This document shows positions 9,348-19,962 of a DNA stretch of 64,000 bases, piece after piece. The notes beneath the pieces are model-generated. The model searched no databases. It was not told where the DNA came from and worked only from the letters and a program-made list of their open reading frames with translations. Both the position numbers and the translations under genes were made by a program. Origin of the DNA: Mangrovicella endophytica (lineage in GTDB: Bacteria; Pseudomonadota; Alphaproteobacteria; Rhizobiales; Rhizobiaceae); NCBI RefSeq assembly GCF_002893625.1, contig NZ_PKMZ01000010.1:62001-126000 (forward strand), written 5' to 3'. How positions within the stretch are numbered: the stretch's first letter is position 1; each line of letters begins with the position of its first letter.

Positions 9348-10067
9348 TCAGGCGCCGCCGCACATGTGCTGGGAATCGGCGAGCGTCCAGGTGGCGCCGG
9401 ACTTCAGGTTGGTCGTCATGTAGAAGCGGCCGCGATCGTCGCCGGCCGGGCAGCCCTGTGGAATCCAGACGAGGCACATCAGCACTTTGTCGCCCGGCTT
9501 GGAGGCGATCAGCGCCGCCTCGCGGTCATAGGAGACCTGGTAGCCGCCATTGGCATATTCGATGCCGGTACCGGAGTCGTAGTCCGCATCGGTGATCGGA
9601 CCGCCGTCTCCAAGCCGGGGATGCACCGCGCTGACGCTCGTCATCGCGCACTGCCCCAGCGTCTGCGGCAGCGCTCCCGCCGCGATCGACGCCCCGGCGG
9701 CGATCGTCTTCGCCGTTACGTCCGACGGCAGCGCCGTCGTCGCGCCGATATTACCGAGGCGCTCGACGACGCCCACATACGCCGCAGCAAGGCAGGACTG
9801 GTTGGTGGCGCAGGAGGCACGTTGCGCCATGAAGTCCCGCGAGGTCGTCTTCGCCTCCTCGGCGAATTGCTTGCGCGCTTCCCCATAGGCCTTGCCGAGG
9901 ACGTCATCGAGCCGGGACAGGAGCGGCGAGGCGCAGACCGCCTTCTCCGCCGGCGATGCGGCCTTGCCGCAGTCGAAGCTCGCAGCCTCTGCAGGGAGGG
10001 TCGCCGAGAAACCTGCGGCCACGACGGCGGCAGCCCCGAGCCCGCGCTTCAACCATATCCCGCTCAT
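9348..10067 (-). CDS. Secreted LprI/DUF1311-like protein
   Basis: A 239-residue exported protein with a clear signal peptide (basic start, hydrophobic core GAAAVVAAGF, cleavage likely after PAEA near residue 29). The mature N-terminus carries SFDCGKAASPAEKAVC and later RLDDVLGKAY, RASCATNQSCLAAAY, a cysteine-rich pattern of the DUF1311/LprI lysozyme-inhibitor-like domain. The C-terminal half is beta-rich, contains two more cysteines (LVWIPQGCP, QHMCGG), and is not recognised. A periplasmic protective or binding role is inferred from the family only. It converges on metW with 24 bases between the stops. Confidence 0.7.
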   Translation of the reverse strand: MSGIWLKRGLGAAAVVAAGFSATLPAEAASFDCGKAASPAEKAVCASPLLSRLDDVLGKAYGEARKQFAEEAKTTSRDFMAQRASCATNQSCLAAAYVGVVERLGNIGATTALPSDVTAKTIAAGASIAAGALPQTLGQCAMTSVSAVHPRLGDGGPITDADYDSGTGIEYANGGYQVSYDREAALIASKPGDKVLMCLVWIPQGCPAGDDRGRFYMTTNLKSGATWTLADSQHMCGGA

Positions 10068-10126
10068 ATGCGTTCCCCTGCTGCTACCGGATTACGTGCT
10101 GGAGCATCCGGCCGACTGCCTTTAGT

Positions 10127-10831
10127 TCAGGCCGGCTCCACCTTGTAGCGCAGATGCACGATGCCATGCTCCAGCGTTTCGGCCGAGAGGAAGCTGAGAC
10201 GCGCCGATCCCGCAAGGCCCTCGGCGCCGCTGTCGAAGACGCCGGTGATGCCGTCCGCGCCATCGATCGCCGGCGCGACGAGCAGGCTGATCTCGTCGAC
10301 GAGGCCTGCCTTCAGGAGCGAGCCGTTGATCGTGCCGCCGCCCTCCAGGATCAGCCGCTCGATGCCGAGTTCCTCCCGCAGCACCGCCAGCATTGAGCCG
10401 ACATCCATCGTCTCGTCTGCGGCGACGAGGTAGGAGACGCCGTCGCCGGCAAGCTCGGCAAGGTGGCTGTCGGGCACGTCATGGCCGAGCAGCACGACGA
10501 CGGGATCGCCGCCGATGTCCGGCTTGGCGAAGTGGAGCTTGCCGGAGCGGTCTAGTGCCAGCGCATAGGTCGTAGCATCGCGCGTGACGAAGTGGTGCGG
10601 CCGCTGCACGGAGACGGCGCCGGCCGGCGGATGAGCCTCGCCCTTGCTCATCTCCGCCATGGTCGTGCGGCCGACCAGCCAGGCATCGGCCTTCATCCGG
10701 TCGTGCAACTGCTCGTAGAGGCTCGACCATTGGGCGCGATCGCCGTCAGGGCTCGCCGTCCAGCGGCTTGGATGGATGCGTCCGTCGAGCGAGACCATCA
10801 TGTGGCAGATCACGGTGGGACGTTCGCTCAT
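10127..10831 (-). CDS. RibD C-terminal/dihydrofolate-reductase-fold oxidoreductase
   Basis: The 234-residue protein starts with ICHMMVSLDGRI and contains WLVGRTTMAEM and ILEGGGTINGSLLKAGLVDE, the signature of the C-terminal reductase domain of RibD. Stand-alone members use NAD(P)H to reduce diverse small molecules and their substrates are mostly unknown. No deaminase domain is attached and no riboflavin genes lie nearby, so a direct riboflavin role is doubtful. A cupin gene follows upstream on the same strand with 58 bases between. Confidence 0.82.
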   Translation of the reverse strand: MSERPTVICHMMVSLDGRIHPSRWTASPDGDRAQWSSLYEQLHDRMKADAWLVGRTTMAEMSKGEAHPPAGAVSVQRPHHFVTRDATTYALALDRSGKLHFAKPDIGGDPVVVLLGHDVPDSHLAELAGDGVSYLVAADETMDVGSMLAVLREELGIERLILEGGGTINGSLLKAGLVDEISLLVAPAIDGADGITGVFDSGAEGLAGSARLSFLSAETLEHGIVHLRYKVEPA

Positions 10832-10889
10832 TGCATGTCTCTTCGGCTGTGTTTCAACTGATTTGCTTTCGTGGGCTCAAGCGTGGGCG

Positions 10890-11282
<393 letters not shown>

Positions 11283-11405
11283 GGATGCACTCCGTGATCG
11301 TCGGACGATATCGGTTTGGAACGTCAGCCACCGAAGCGGGGGCACGGCTGACGTCACGTCCCGCCGGCACTACATAGCGGGCGACATTCATTGAGGAGGC
11401 CGCCC

Positions 11406-11666
11406 ATGCGCCCAGCCATTCCCTTCGCCCTTGCGGCCGCCGTTCTTCTCTCCGGCTGCACCACGATGAGCCCGCAGGAGCGTCGGGCGGCCGACGAGGA
11501 AACCTGCCGCGGCTACGGCTTCAAGCCGCGAACGAACGGCTTTGCCGAATGCCTGCAGCGCATCGACCTCGATCGCGAGGCGGACCGGCGGGCACGCCGC
11601 TATGGCGGCCGCTATGACGGGCCTGGTTTCGGCGTCGTGGCGATCGGCGGCTACGAGCGCTGGTAG
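11406..11666 (+). CDS. Small lipoprotein of unknown function
   Basis: An 86-residue product with a lipoprotein signal peptide: short basic start, hydrophobic stretch, and lipobox LLSGC giving the lipidated Cys. The mature part has a second and third cysteine (EETCRGYGF, AECLQRI) and an arginine/glycine-rich tail. An AGGAGG box lies seven bases before the chosen ATG at 11406. Small anchored proteins with CxxYGF-like motifs recur in Hyphomicrobiales, but I cannot assign a function. Confidence 0.75.
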   Translation: MRPAIPFALAAAVLLSGCTTMSPQERRAADEETCRGYGFKPRTNGFAECLQRIDLDREADRRARRYGGRYDGPGFGVVAIGGYERW

Positions 11667-11715
11667 AGCCGAGCGAGCCTCGTCTATCCGGTCAGAGGCT
11701 CGATCCAGCTGCCTC

Positions 11716-12699
<984 letters not shown>

Positions 12700-12793
12700 G
12701 GCTGCCTCCGATCGTCTTGGGAGGACACTCAGATAGCCGCGGCCGGCAATCCGGCCAGAGCGGCGTCCGGATAGATCTGGTCGACAGACCGGG

Positions 12794-13534
12794 TCAGCGC
12801 CGCGCGGTCGCCCCGGCTGGAACCAGCACGGGCTTTGCCCGCCGCTGGCGTTCGCGTCGGGCGCTGAGCACCGGAATGCCGCGATAGACCTGCTTTGTCG
12901 CCTCGATGATGACGACGCCGGAGAAGACCGGCCAGAGCTGCCGGCCCAGCCGCTCCAGTGGCATGGCCAGCTTCAGCAGCGAGCGCCGGCGGAAGGGTGG
13001 CAGCAGCAGCGCATCCGCCCAGGCCGAGGGCGTGAACATCGAATCGCGCAGCAGGCGCACAAGCTGGCCGCGCGACCACGGGCGCCCCGAGCCGAAAGGC
13101 GTATGCTCGAATCTGGCCCAGACGCCGCGCCGGTTCGGCACCACGATGATGAGCCGGCCACCGGGCGCCAGCACGCGCCAGACCTCCGTCAGCACCGCCT
13201 GCGGATTCTCGGCAAATTCCAGCGCATGCACCATCAGCACGCGGTCCACCGATGCGTCGCCGAGCGGCAGCTCCTCGTCCGCAACGAGGGCGGTCAGCGA
13301 GGCGCCGGTCACCGGCCAGTTCACCGCACCCTGCGCCGCCGGCATGAAGGCAAGCGCGCGCTCGCAGCTGGGCGCGAAGCGATCGAGATAGGGCAGCGTG
13401 TAGCCGATGCCGACGAGGCGCTCCTCCGGGATGTTGCGCCAGACCGGCGCGAGACCAAGGGAGATGGTCTTCGCCGCTACCATGCCGAGCGGCGATGCGT
13501 AAAAGTCGCGCAGGTCGACGATGTCAGCGTTCAT
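12794..13534 (-). CDS. SAM-dependent class I methyltransferase
   Basis: A 246-residue methyltransferase-fold protein. The motifs are weaker than usual at the SAM glycine loop ([14 protein letters not shown]) but [13 protein letters not shown] and [17 protein letters not shown] are clear motif IV/post-I features. It is divergent from the glyoxalase II gene gloB, with 180 bases between the starts, an arrangement I know from other Hyphomicrobiales. Substrate unknown. The C-terminus is basic ([10 protein letters not shown]), possibly for nucleic-acid or membrane contact. Confidence 0.82.
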   Translation of the reverse strand: MNADIVDLRDFYASPLGMVAAKTISLGLAPVWRNIPEERLVGIGYTLPYLDRFAPSCERALAFMPAAQGAVNWPVTGASLTALVADEELPLGDASVDRVLMVHALEFAENPQAVLTEVWRVLAPGGRLIIVVPNRRGVWARFEHTPFGSGRPWSRGQLVRLLRDSMFTPSAWADALLLPPFRRRSLLKLAMPLERLGRQLWPVFSGVVIIEATKQVYRGIPVLSARRERQRRAKPVLVPAGATARR

Positions 13535-13715
13535 GCCCAGCGATCATGTCTCCCCCCATCCGGCCCCAGTGCTAAAGGCGATGGTGTCAAAACGCCAGAA
13601 GCCGAGCTTGACAGCAATGGCACCATCGTCGCTCGCCGAGAGCTTTCGCGACGGGGGCTTTGCCCTAGATGGGCGACGTGATCATGAGATGCCAAGGATG
13701 CGAGAGGGCGATAGC

Positions 13716-14486
13716 ATGGGAGGGTTCGAGATCAGGCAGTTCACCTGCCGGGCCGACAATTTCGGCGTGCTGGTGCATCAAGCCGCCAGCGACACGACGA
13801 TCTCGATCGACGCGCCGGAGGAGGCGCCGATCCTCGCGGCTCTCGATGCCGCAGGCTGGCGGCTCACCCACATCCTGACGACACATCATCACCGCGACCA
13901 TGTCGAGGCCAACGAGGCGCTGAAGCGCCGCTTCGGCGCCACCGTGATCGGCCCGGAGAAGGAGCGCGACAGGATTCCCGGCATCGACCGGACTGTTACC
14001 GGCGGCGAGCGCTTCGCCATCGGCGGGGTGACGGTCGAGGCGATCGACACGCCCGGCCACACGCTCGGCGAGCTCTCCTACTACCTCCCGGATGCCAAGG
14101 CGTTGTTTGCCGGCGACGCGCTGTTCTCGCTCGGCTGCGGGCGCCTCTTCGAGGGCGACGCGCCGATGCTGTGGGAATCGCTCCAGCGGCTGCGAGCGCT
14201 GCCCGACGACACGATGCTCTACTGCGGCCACGAATACACCGCCACCAATGCCCGCTGCGCGCTGACGATCGACCCGCACAACCTCATCCTGCAGGAGCGG
14301 GTGAAGGAGGTCGAGCATCTGCGCGTCTCGGGCCAGGCGACGCTGCCGGTGCGGCTCGGCACGGAGAAGAAGGCGAACCCCTTCCTGCGCGCCGACGAGC
14401 CGGCGCTGGCCGAGGCACTCGGCCTGGCGGGCGCCGCACCGGCGGAGGTGTTCGCGGCCATGCGCAAGCGGCGCGACCAGTACTGA
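13716..14486 (+). CDS. gloB: Hydroxyacylglutathione hydrolase (glyoxalase II)
   Basis: Hydrolyses S-D-lactoylglutathione in methylglyoxal detoxification. The 256-residue metallo-beta-lactamase-fold protein has the dinuclear metal motif H57-x-H59-x-D61-H62, DTPGHTLGE with another ligand histidine, FAGDALFSLGCGR with the bridging Asp, and CGHEYT. The start at 13716 gives the usual family length and has GAGAGGG upstream; the open frame extends 195 bases further but that part is not conserved-looking. Its stop overlaps the next ATG by one base. A chaC-type glutathione-degrading enzyme lies elsewhere in the window. Confidence 0.94.
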   Translation: MGGFEIRQFTCRADNFGVLVHQAASDTTISIDAPEEAPILAALDAAGWRLTHILTTHHHRDHVEANEALKRRFGATVIGPEKERDRIPGIDRTVTGGERFAIGGVTVEAIDTPGHTLGELSYYLPDAKALFAGDALFSLGCGRLFEGDAPMLWESLQRLRALPDDTMLYCGHEYTATNARCALTIDPHNLILQERVKEVEHLRVSGQATLPVRLGTEKKANPFLRADEPALAEALGLAGAAPAEVFAAMRKRRDQY

Positions 14487-14950
14487 TGGCCGCCTCTAGC
14501 GACGAGGCGGACACGATCATCGCCCGGCTGCGGCTGCAGCCGCATCCGGAGGGCGGCTGGTTCCGCGAGACGTTCCGCGACCCGGCGACGGATGCCGCCG
14601 GGCGCGCCCGCTCGACGGTGATCTATTACCTCCTGAAGGCCGGCGAGACCTCCGAGTGGCACCGGGTCACCGATGCGGTGGAGACCTGGCACTGGTATGC
14701 CGGCGGGCGCCTTGTCCTGACGATGTCGCCGGACGGGCACGATGCCTCGGCGCATTATCTCGGGCCCGATATCGCCGCTGGCGAACAGCCGCAGCTGGTG
14801 GTGCCGGCCGGCTGGTGGCAGACGGCGACGACGCTCGGCCACTACACGCTGGTCGGTTGCACGGTGGCGCCGGGCTTTGTCTTCGACAGTTTCGAGATGG
14901 CGCCGAGGGACTGGCGCCCGATGCCGCGGCCGTCGCGCCGGGTATCCTGA
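14486..14950 (+). CDS. DUF985 cupin-fold protein
   Basis: A 154-residue cupin of the DUF985 family: RLQPHPEGGWFRETFR, IYYLLKAGETSEWHRV and TWHWYAGG are its hallmarks, and AGWWQTATT occurs near the C-terminus. The family is often described as ureidoglycolate/epimerase-like but its reaction is not settled. The ATG overlaps the gloB stop (TGATG), so the two are coupled, which suggests a metabolic or regulatory link with methylglyoxal handling but does not prove it. Confidence 0.88.
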   Translation: MAASSDEADTIIARLRLQPHPEGGWFRETFRDPATDAAGRARSTVIYYLLKAGETSEWHRVTDAVETWHWYAGGRLVLTMSPDGHDASAHYLGPDIAAGEQPQLVVPAGWWQTATTLGHYTLVGCTVAPGFVFDSFEMAPRDWRPMPRPSRRVS

Positions 14951-14972
14951 GGATCGGGCAGAGTGGGCAGGC

Positions 14973-15845
14973 TTACGCGTTGCGGACCAGGCGGGCGAAG
15001 AGTGGCAGGGCGGCGAGCGCCGCGCCCGCGGTGATCAGCACCGCGGCGGCGATAATGCCGGCGCTCATCGCGGCTTCGCCGGCTAGGACGAGGATCAGCG
15101 TCGACAGGAGCGGCGCGGCGTAACTGGCGGCGCCGATCAGCTGGATGTCGCCGCGCTTCACGCCGATGTCCCAGAGATAGAACGCCGCGCCGACCGGCAT
15201 CAGGCCGAGCAGGACGACCGCCGTCCACTCGGCGCCGGTGGCTGGCCAGACCGTCGTCTCGAACAGGAGGTGCGCAAGGAGCGACAGGGCGGCGGTCGCT
15301 GCGCAGAAGCCGGTGACGACGTCGCTCGGCACCGAGGCGAAGCGGCGGGATAAGAGCGAATAGACCGCCCAGGTCAGCGCGCAGAGGGCGGCAAGGCCAT
15401 AGCCGGCGGCATAGCGGGCGGAGAAGTCGAGCCCGCCGCGGCTGGCGATGATCATGCCGGCGCCGGCGAGGCCGAGCAGGGCGCCGAGCCCGTGGAACCA
15501 GCGCAGCCTCTCGCCAGGCAGGCTGGCGGAGCCGACGACGATCAGGAGCGGCCAGAGATAGGCGATCAGACTCGCCTCCGCGGCCGGCGCGCTGCGCAGC
15601 GCCGCGAAATAGAGGGCATGGTAGCCGAACAGGCCGCCGACACCGAGCAGCCAGACCGGCAGCGGTTGGCGCAGCACGCGGAGCGATCCGCCGCGGGCGG
15701 CCAGCGCCGCAACCCCGACCAGGGTTCCGATCGCGAAGGTCATGGCGTTCATCTGGAACGGCGGCACGGTGCCGCTGCGCGCGGTCAGGAGCGCCAACAG
15801 CGACCACATCAGGATCGCCAGGAAGCCGAGCGCCGTCGCCATCAC
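14973..15845 (-). CDS. EamA-family (DMT) small-molecule transporter
   Basis: An integral membrane protein of 290 residues with about ten predicted helices and the internal repeat of EamA domains. Sequence marks are ALYFAALRSAPAAEASLIAY in the first repeat and a matching segment GDIQLIGAASYAAPLLSTL in the second. Members export amino acids, metabolites or drugs; no substrate can be inferred. The gene is transcribed away from phzF-like gene downstream and converges on the DUF985 gene. Confidence 0.88.
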   Translation of the reverse strand: MMATALGFLAILMWSLLALLTARSGTVPPFQMNAMTFAIGTLVGVAALAARGGSLRVLRQPLPVWLLGVGGLFGYHALYFAALRSAPAAEASLIAYLWPLLIVVGSASLPGERLRWFHGLGALLGLAGAGMIIASRGGLDFSARYAAGYGLAALCALTWAVYSLLSRRFASVPSDVVTGFCAATAALSLLAHLLFETTVWPATGAEWTAVVLLGLMPVGAAFYLWDIGVKRGDIQLIGAASYAAPLLSTLILVLAGEAAMSAGIIAAAVLITAGAALAALPLFARLVRNA

Positions 15846-16004
15846 ACCATCTCCCTATCGACCGGGGCCATCACCACGATAACGGCTCTCGGGCGGCCGG
15901 TAGCGGAGGGCGGGCGCCAGGTCAATTCGATGACATCCGCGGTGGGAGACAGGCCGCAGCCGGGCCACTATGATCGCCCCCTACAAAGCGGAAGGGGGAG
16001 AGGC

Positions 16005-16841
16005 ATGAAGCGGCGATTCATCCAGTGCGACGTGTTCACCGCTGTGCCCGGGCGCGGCAACGGGCTTGCCGTTGTGGTCGACGGTGAAGGCCTCGACGAT
16101 GCGGCGATGCAGCGTTTCGCCACTTGGACGAATCTCGCCGAGACGACCTTCCTGCTGCCGCCGACGGACCCGTCCGCCGACTATGCGCTACGCATCTTCA
16201 CCACCACGCGGGAACTGCCCTTTGCCGGCCATCCGACGCTCGGCAGCTGCGCCGCCTGGCTGCACACCGGCGGCCGTCCCCGCGACGCACGAACCGTGCG
16301 GCAGGAGTGCGGCGTCGGCATCGTCGAGATCGACATCAGCGGAGCGGTGCCGGCCTTCGTCGCGCCCCCGACCCGCATCTCGCCGCTGGAGCCGGAGCGT
16401 CTCGCCGAGGCGCTGGCGGCCCTGCGCATCGCGCCAGGCGACGTCGTGCGCAGCGCACGGCTCGTCAACGGGCCCGTCTGGGATGCGATCGAGCTCTCCA
16501 GCGCTGCGGCCGTCCTCGCAGCCGACCCGACCGGCGCAAGCTTCCCGGAAGAGCGTCCCATCGGGCTGATCGGCCCTCACGAAGCCGGCGCGGAGACCGA
16601 CTACGAGGTGCGGATGATCGACATCTGGCACAACATCAAGGAGGACCCGATCACCGGATCGCTGAATGCGGCGATTGCCTGCTGGATGCGCGATGAGGGG
16701 CGTCTGCGGGTGTCCGCCACCGTCGCGCAGGGAACGAAGATCGGCCGCCTCGGCCGCGTCCACATCCGGGCTGGCGACGGCGACCGCGTGCTGATCGGCG
16801 GCGAAACGCAAATCCTGATCGAGGGCACGCTCGACTACTGA
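16005..16841 (+). CDS. PhzF-family isomerase/epimerase
   Basis: A 278-residue protein of the diaminopimelate-epimerase-fold PhzF family. QCDVFTAVPGRGNGLAVV at the N-terminus, the catalytic glutamate E46 in NLAETTFL, FAGHPTLGSCAAW and GSLNAAIACWM are family features. PhzF itself isomerises a phenazine precursor, but most homologues have unknown substrates and no phenazine genes are near. A strong ribosome-binding site (GGAAGGGGGAG) precedes the ATG at 16005. The 159-base gap to the divergent transporter gene contains its promoter. Confidence 0.9.
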   Translation: MKRRFIQCDVFTAVPGRGNGLAVVVDGEGLDDAAMQRFATWTNLAETTFLLPPTDPSADYALRIFTTTRELPFAGHPTLGSCAAWLHTGGRPRDARTVRQECGVGIVEIDISGAVPAFVAPPTRISPLEPERLAEALAALRIAPGDVVRSARLVNGPVWDAIELSSAAAVLAADPTGASFPEERPIGLIGPHEAGAETDYEVRMIDIWHNIKEDPITGSLNAAIACWMRDEGRLRVSATVAQGTKIGRLGRVHIRAGDGDRVLIGGETQILIEGTLDY

Positions 16842-16883
16842 GAGCGTTGTCGAGGCCACAAGCGGCCCGGCAGCGGCGCCGCG

Positions 16884-17684
16884 CTATTTCGTCGAGACCG
16901 AGGTGGCGCTGAGCGTCAGCGGTCCGATCTTGGTCGGGATGCGCGCATAGACCGGCACGAAGATGTCGACTGCGGCAATCGGGGCGAACCACATCTGGAT
17001 GGTCTGGCCCTGCAGATAGCGCAGGCCCTTGGACGACTTGTCGTAGCCGCCGACCGGCTGGATTCGCACGTCGCAGACCTGCGCATCGCCGGAATAGCCG
17101 GTCATGGAGTAGGACTTCTGCCCAGCCGGCGAGAGCTTCAGATCGAGCCGCGACCAGCCGTCATAGAAGGGCAGGGTGCGGTTGCAGACGCTCGCAGCCT
17201 TGCCGGTGCGGATCATCAGGCCGCTCAACGGGTCGATCGCCGAGGCCAACTGCTTGCGCGTCACCGGAACATGATCGGGCTTGGGCGGCCGCACCGGCGA
17301 GACCTTGGACGACACCGCCGCCGCGCCGCGGAACGCAACGTCGCTCGACCAGGCTCTGCTGCCGGTGGAATAGTTCAGCGCGTAGCGTTCCGGCATCATG
17401 CGGTCGCGGCCGAGCCGGCCGGACACCTTGCTGGTGCCGGAGGTCTTAGCGACGAGAGTGCCGAGCCCTGCCGAGGCGAGCGTGCCGTCGATCGAAAACC
17501 GCTGGCCCTTGATCGACGTGTCGAAGGAGGCGCGTCCAACCGGCAGGCCGAGCATGGAGACGCCGTACTCCGTCCGCACCGACGTCGCCTTGGGCGCCGT
17601 CTGGGCGGACGAAGGCGTGGCTGCCGCCAGCAGCGGTGCGGCGATCAGGCATGAAAGGGCCAGGGAAGGGCGCAGAGCCGTCAT
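16884..17684 (-). CDS. Exported DUF3108 protein
   Basis: The product of 266 residues from ATG 17684 has a signal peptide (SLALSCLIAAPLLAAATPSSA) and then a beta-rich domain with VRTEYGVSMLGLPVG and a phosphate/peptide-like GYSGDAQVCDV, typical of DUF3108 proteins, which are periplasmic and predicted to have a lipocalin/LolA-like beta fold. Function unknown. An in-frame ATG at 17771 would place 29 polar residues before the signal peptide and is disfavoured. Confidence 0.82.
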   Translation of the reverse strand: MTALRPSLALSCLIAAPLLAAATPSSAQTAPKATSVRTEYGVSMLGLPVGRASFDTSIKGQRFSIDGTLASAGLGTLVAKTSGTSKVSGRLGRDRMMPERYALNYSTGSRAWSSDVAFRGAAAVSSKVSPVRPPKPDHVPVTRKQLASAIDPLSGLMIRTGKAASVCNRTLPFYDGWSRLDLKLSPAGQKSYSMTGYSGDAQVCDVRIQPVGGYDKSSKGLRYLQGQTIQMWFAPIAAVDIFVPVYARIPTKIGPLTLSATSVSTK

Positions 17685-17829
17685 TCCATTCGTCCGGTCA
17701 ACGGGAGATGAAGATGAATATGCGCCATCTCGTGGCGGGCGAATAGGGCCAAATTCGGTGCCGCAGAGCATCCGATGCGAAACGACGCAGCACCCTGCCG
17801 CAACGCGTGAGGCACGGCGCGGCGGCCGA

Positions 17830-18621
17830 TCAATGTGGGCTGGCGGCGGCGGGATGTTCGACGGGCTGCGATTCTCGCCCGTGCAACGTCATGGAGAGGT
17901 AGAGCGCCTGCGGAAGCGGCGTCCAGAACCCGGTGTCGACGCCGCCGGCGCGCAACACGGCTGCTGTGAAGGTGTTGCAGCCGAAGAGCGCGTTGAACGT
18001 GTCCTTCGCCTCGAAGAAGCGGTCGAAGGGCGTATAGCCAACGCCCGGGATGAGGATGGGCCGGCCGTCGACATCTCTTTCGAACTCAGCCTCGATCGCC
18101 TTGACCATGGCTTCCACTGCATCCGGCTGAAGTTCGAAGACGCGCACGGCCGGATCTCCTTCTTCATAGGCGCCGGTGAGGCTCACATGCATGACGGAGC
18201 GGTCGGCTCCGAAGGAGCGGACGACAGTTCCGAGGTCGACATCCCGCCAGGTCGGGGTGCCGATATAGAAGGAGCGGCCGCCCCAGCCGAGGACGATGCT
18301 CCGGACGCCCGGGTGATCGAGCGGAAGGCCGACGTCACGCAGGAAGGCGAAGCGGGCGAGGAATTCCGGCGTCGCGGGCAGGACGATGTCAGTATGGATC
18401 GGTCCGGCGGCGACGAGGATGCGCGTCGTCGGCGCGCATGGACGCTCAGGGAGATCCGCGCCCTGCCGCGGGATGAGGATGCCGAGCACTATGGCGCCGA
18501 CGAGCGCGGCCGCTAAAGACATCACGAACGCGGCACAGGCAGATGCAATCCGGCGGAGCTGAAACGGCCGGTGCGGTGTCTTGTCCGCCCTCACGTGGAT
18601 GGGTCCCTCGGCGTCATGCAC
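17830..18621 (-). CDS. DUF2459 (TIGR02117-like) membrane-anchored protein
   Basis: The 263-residue product has one N-terminal anchor (residues about 28-50, ACAAFVMSLAAALVGAIVLG) and a periplasmic domain with GPIHTDIVLP, LGWGGRSFYIGTPTW, GVGYTPFDRFFEAK and GCNTFTAAVLRAGGVDTGFWTPLP. These are the conserved blocks of the DUF2459/TIGR02117 family. The histidine, a cysteine and the tryptophans would suit a peptidase-like or amidase-like active site, but this is inference. It lies 27 bases downstream of an unknown secreted-protein gene on the same strand. Confidence 0.82.
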   Translation of the reverse strand: MHDAEGPIHVRADKTPHRPFQLRRIASACAAFVMSLAAALVGAIVLGILIPRQGADLPERPCAPTTRILVAAGPIHTDIVLPATPEFLARFAFLRDVGLPLDHPGVRSIVLGWGGRSFYIGTPTWRDVDLGTVVRSFGADRSVMHVSLTGAYEEGDPAVRVFELQPDAVEAMVKAIEAEFERDVDGRPILIPGVGYTPFDRFFEAKDTFNALFGCNTFTAAVLRAGGVDTGFWTPLPQALYLSMTLHGRESQPVEHPAAASPH

Positions 18622-18648
18622 CGGCGCAGGCGAGATCTTGCGCAGGCC

Positions 18649-19134
18649 TCAGGGCCTTATGCTGTCACGGTTCGCGCGGATCGAGGCAGCGTCGCAATAG
18701 AGCCTCAGCACCTCGGTATCCTTGTCCTCGTTGGTGAAGGCATCGATGGTGGAATAGACCCGCACCTCGGCATCGCGGATGCGATCAGGGTCGCGTGAGT
18801 CTTCGGTCGTCACAAAGGCATAGACGTAAGTGCCTCGCGCATAGCCCACAGCCATGGTCATGTCAGTGGGATGGTCGATGTCGGTGTCCTTGGTCGAGAA
18901 GTAGGTCTGGTCGGTCTCGAAGTAGAGCTCCGTCGGCCCCGCACCGATGGCGTAGGTGTAGTAGGCCTCCTTCAGCCCGGGATGCGCGGTGGGCTCCATG
19001 ATGCGGCAGAATTCCGCACGGGCATTCCGTGCAGGGATCTCGCAGGCGAACTGAGTCTGCCACGGCGGAACGCAGTTCGCGGCGGCTGGCAGGGGCGCCA
19101 GCATCACAACAGCGATCAGACCGCAGGCTTTCAT
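18649..19134 (-). CDS. Secreted protein of unknown function
   Basis: I do not recognise this 161-residue protein. It has a signal peptide (ACGLIAVVMLAPLPAAA, cleavage near residue 19) and a mature part with four cysteines (ANCVPPW, FACEIPA, AEFCRIM, LRLYCDA) that could form two disulfides. The sequence alternates short beta-like segments rich in Tyr and Thr. It is transcribed with the DUF2459 gene (27 bases apart) and upstream lies a 450-base gap with no other gene, so it is likely the first gene of that pair. Confidence 0.7.
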   Translation of the reverse strand: MKACGLIAVVMLAPLPAAANCVPPWQTQFACEIPARNARAEFCRIMEPTAHPGLKEAYYTYAIGAGPTELYFETDQTYFSTKDTDIDHPTDMTMAVGYARGTYVYAFVTTEDSRDPDRIRDAEVRVYSTIDAFTNEDKDTEVLRLYCDAASIRANRDSIRP

Positions 19135-19584
19135 GGCATCTCCTCACTCTCTCATGAACGATCGGCATCATCTCGCGATACCCGGAGCGGGGGGCGCGGC
19201 GTCCGCATGCATGCCAGTGCTCATCGCGGCTGTAATCAGTGGCCGGAGGCTTCCTGTGGAGGAGGCTGGTCCACTTCGGTCCTCCGCCATATAGAAGCAG
19301 GTGTGGCATGCCGGCCGTCTCGCTTAGATGCCGCCGTCCGCGTATAGGCGCGGCGGCGTGCAGCGGCGCAGGGCAGTCGGTGGTGCTTCGAATTCCCTGG
19401 GGCGGCTCTCTCAAACGCCCGACCGAGGAAGGACGGCCAACCCGGCGCTGGCTCGGCGGCTTGACGCTGCCGCCGCCAGCCAGTATAGGCCTCTCGACTT
19501 CCGATCATGCCCGTGGCTGATGATCGCGCCGACATTTCGGCGGCGCGTCCGGCCCCGGCCTATCGACTTTAGAAGGTGATCCTC
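19135..19584. other. 450-base gap upstream of rpmB
   Basis: No convincing gene is visible on either strand; the longest open frames here have arginine/proline-rich antisense-like composition. The right part holds the likely rpmB promoter (19461-19489) and 5' leader. The left part must hold the promoter of the unknown secreted protein on the minus strand. Confidence 0.6.
19461..19489 (+). promoter_or_regulatory. Sigma-70-type promoter for rpmB
   Basis: TTGACG (19461-19466) and TATAGG (19484-19489) are separated by exactly 17 bases. The -35 matches the consensus at five of six positions and the -10 at four. It ends 95 bases before the rpmB ATG, suiting a highly expressed ribosomal protein gene. 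Confidence 0.6.
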
Positions 19585-19881
19585 ATGTCTCGCGCTTGCG
19601 AACTGACCGGCAAGGCTGTCCAGTCCGGCAACAATGTCAGCCACGCGAACAACAAGACGCGTCGCCGCTTCCTGCCGAATCTGTGCAATGTCACGCTGAT
19701 CTCGGACGCTCTCGGCCAGCGCTTCCGCCTGCGCGTCAGCGCCAACGCGCTGCGCTCGGTCGAGCACCGTGGCGGCCTCGACGCCTTCCTCGCCAAGGCC
19801 AATGCCGACGATCTGTCGCCGCGCGCCAAGCTGCTGAAGCGTCAGATCGCCAAGAAGCTCTCGGCTGACGCCGCCGCCTGA
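19585..19881 (+). CDS. rpmB: 50S ribosomal protein L28
   Basis: Component of the large ribosomal subunit. The 98-residue product begins [20 protein letters not shown] and shows the L28 blocks [12 protein letters not shown] and [19 protein letters not shown]. The alphaproteobacterial form is longer at its C-terminus than the enterobacterial 78-residue form. The start at 19585 has AAGGTGAT upstream. It stands alone between its own promoter and a Rho-independent terminator. Confidence 0.97.
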   Translation: MSRACELTGKAVQSGNNVSHANNKTRRRFLPNLCNVTLISDALGQRFRLRVSANALRSVEHRGGLDAFLAKANADDLSPRAKLLKRQIAKKLSADAAA

Positions 19882-19910
19882 TAAAGGCCCCGCATCGCTG
19901 AAGTCTTCGA

Positions 19911-19936
19911 GCCGGGCGCACCAGCGTCCGGCTTTT
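19911..19936 (+). terminator. Rho-independent terminator of rpmB
   Basis: A nine-base-pair stem (GCCGGGCGC with GCGTCCGGC, one G-U pair) with loop ACCA is followed by TTTT. It sits 29 bases after the rpmB stop and before the next gene. Confidence 0.8.
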
Positions 19937-19962
19937 CTGGTTCCATCACCCAGGATAAAAAA

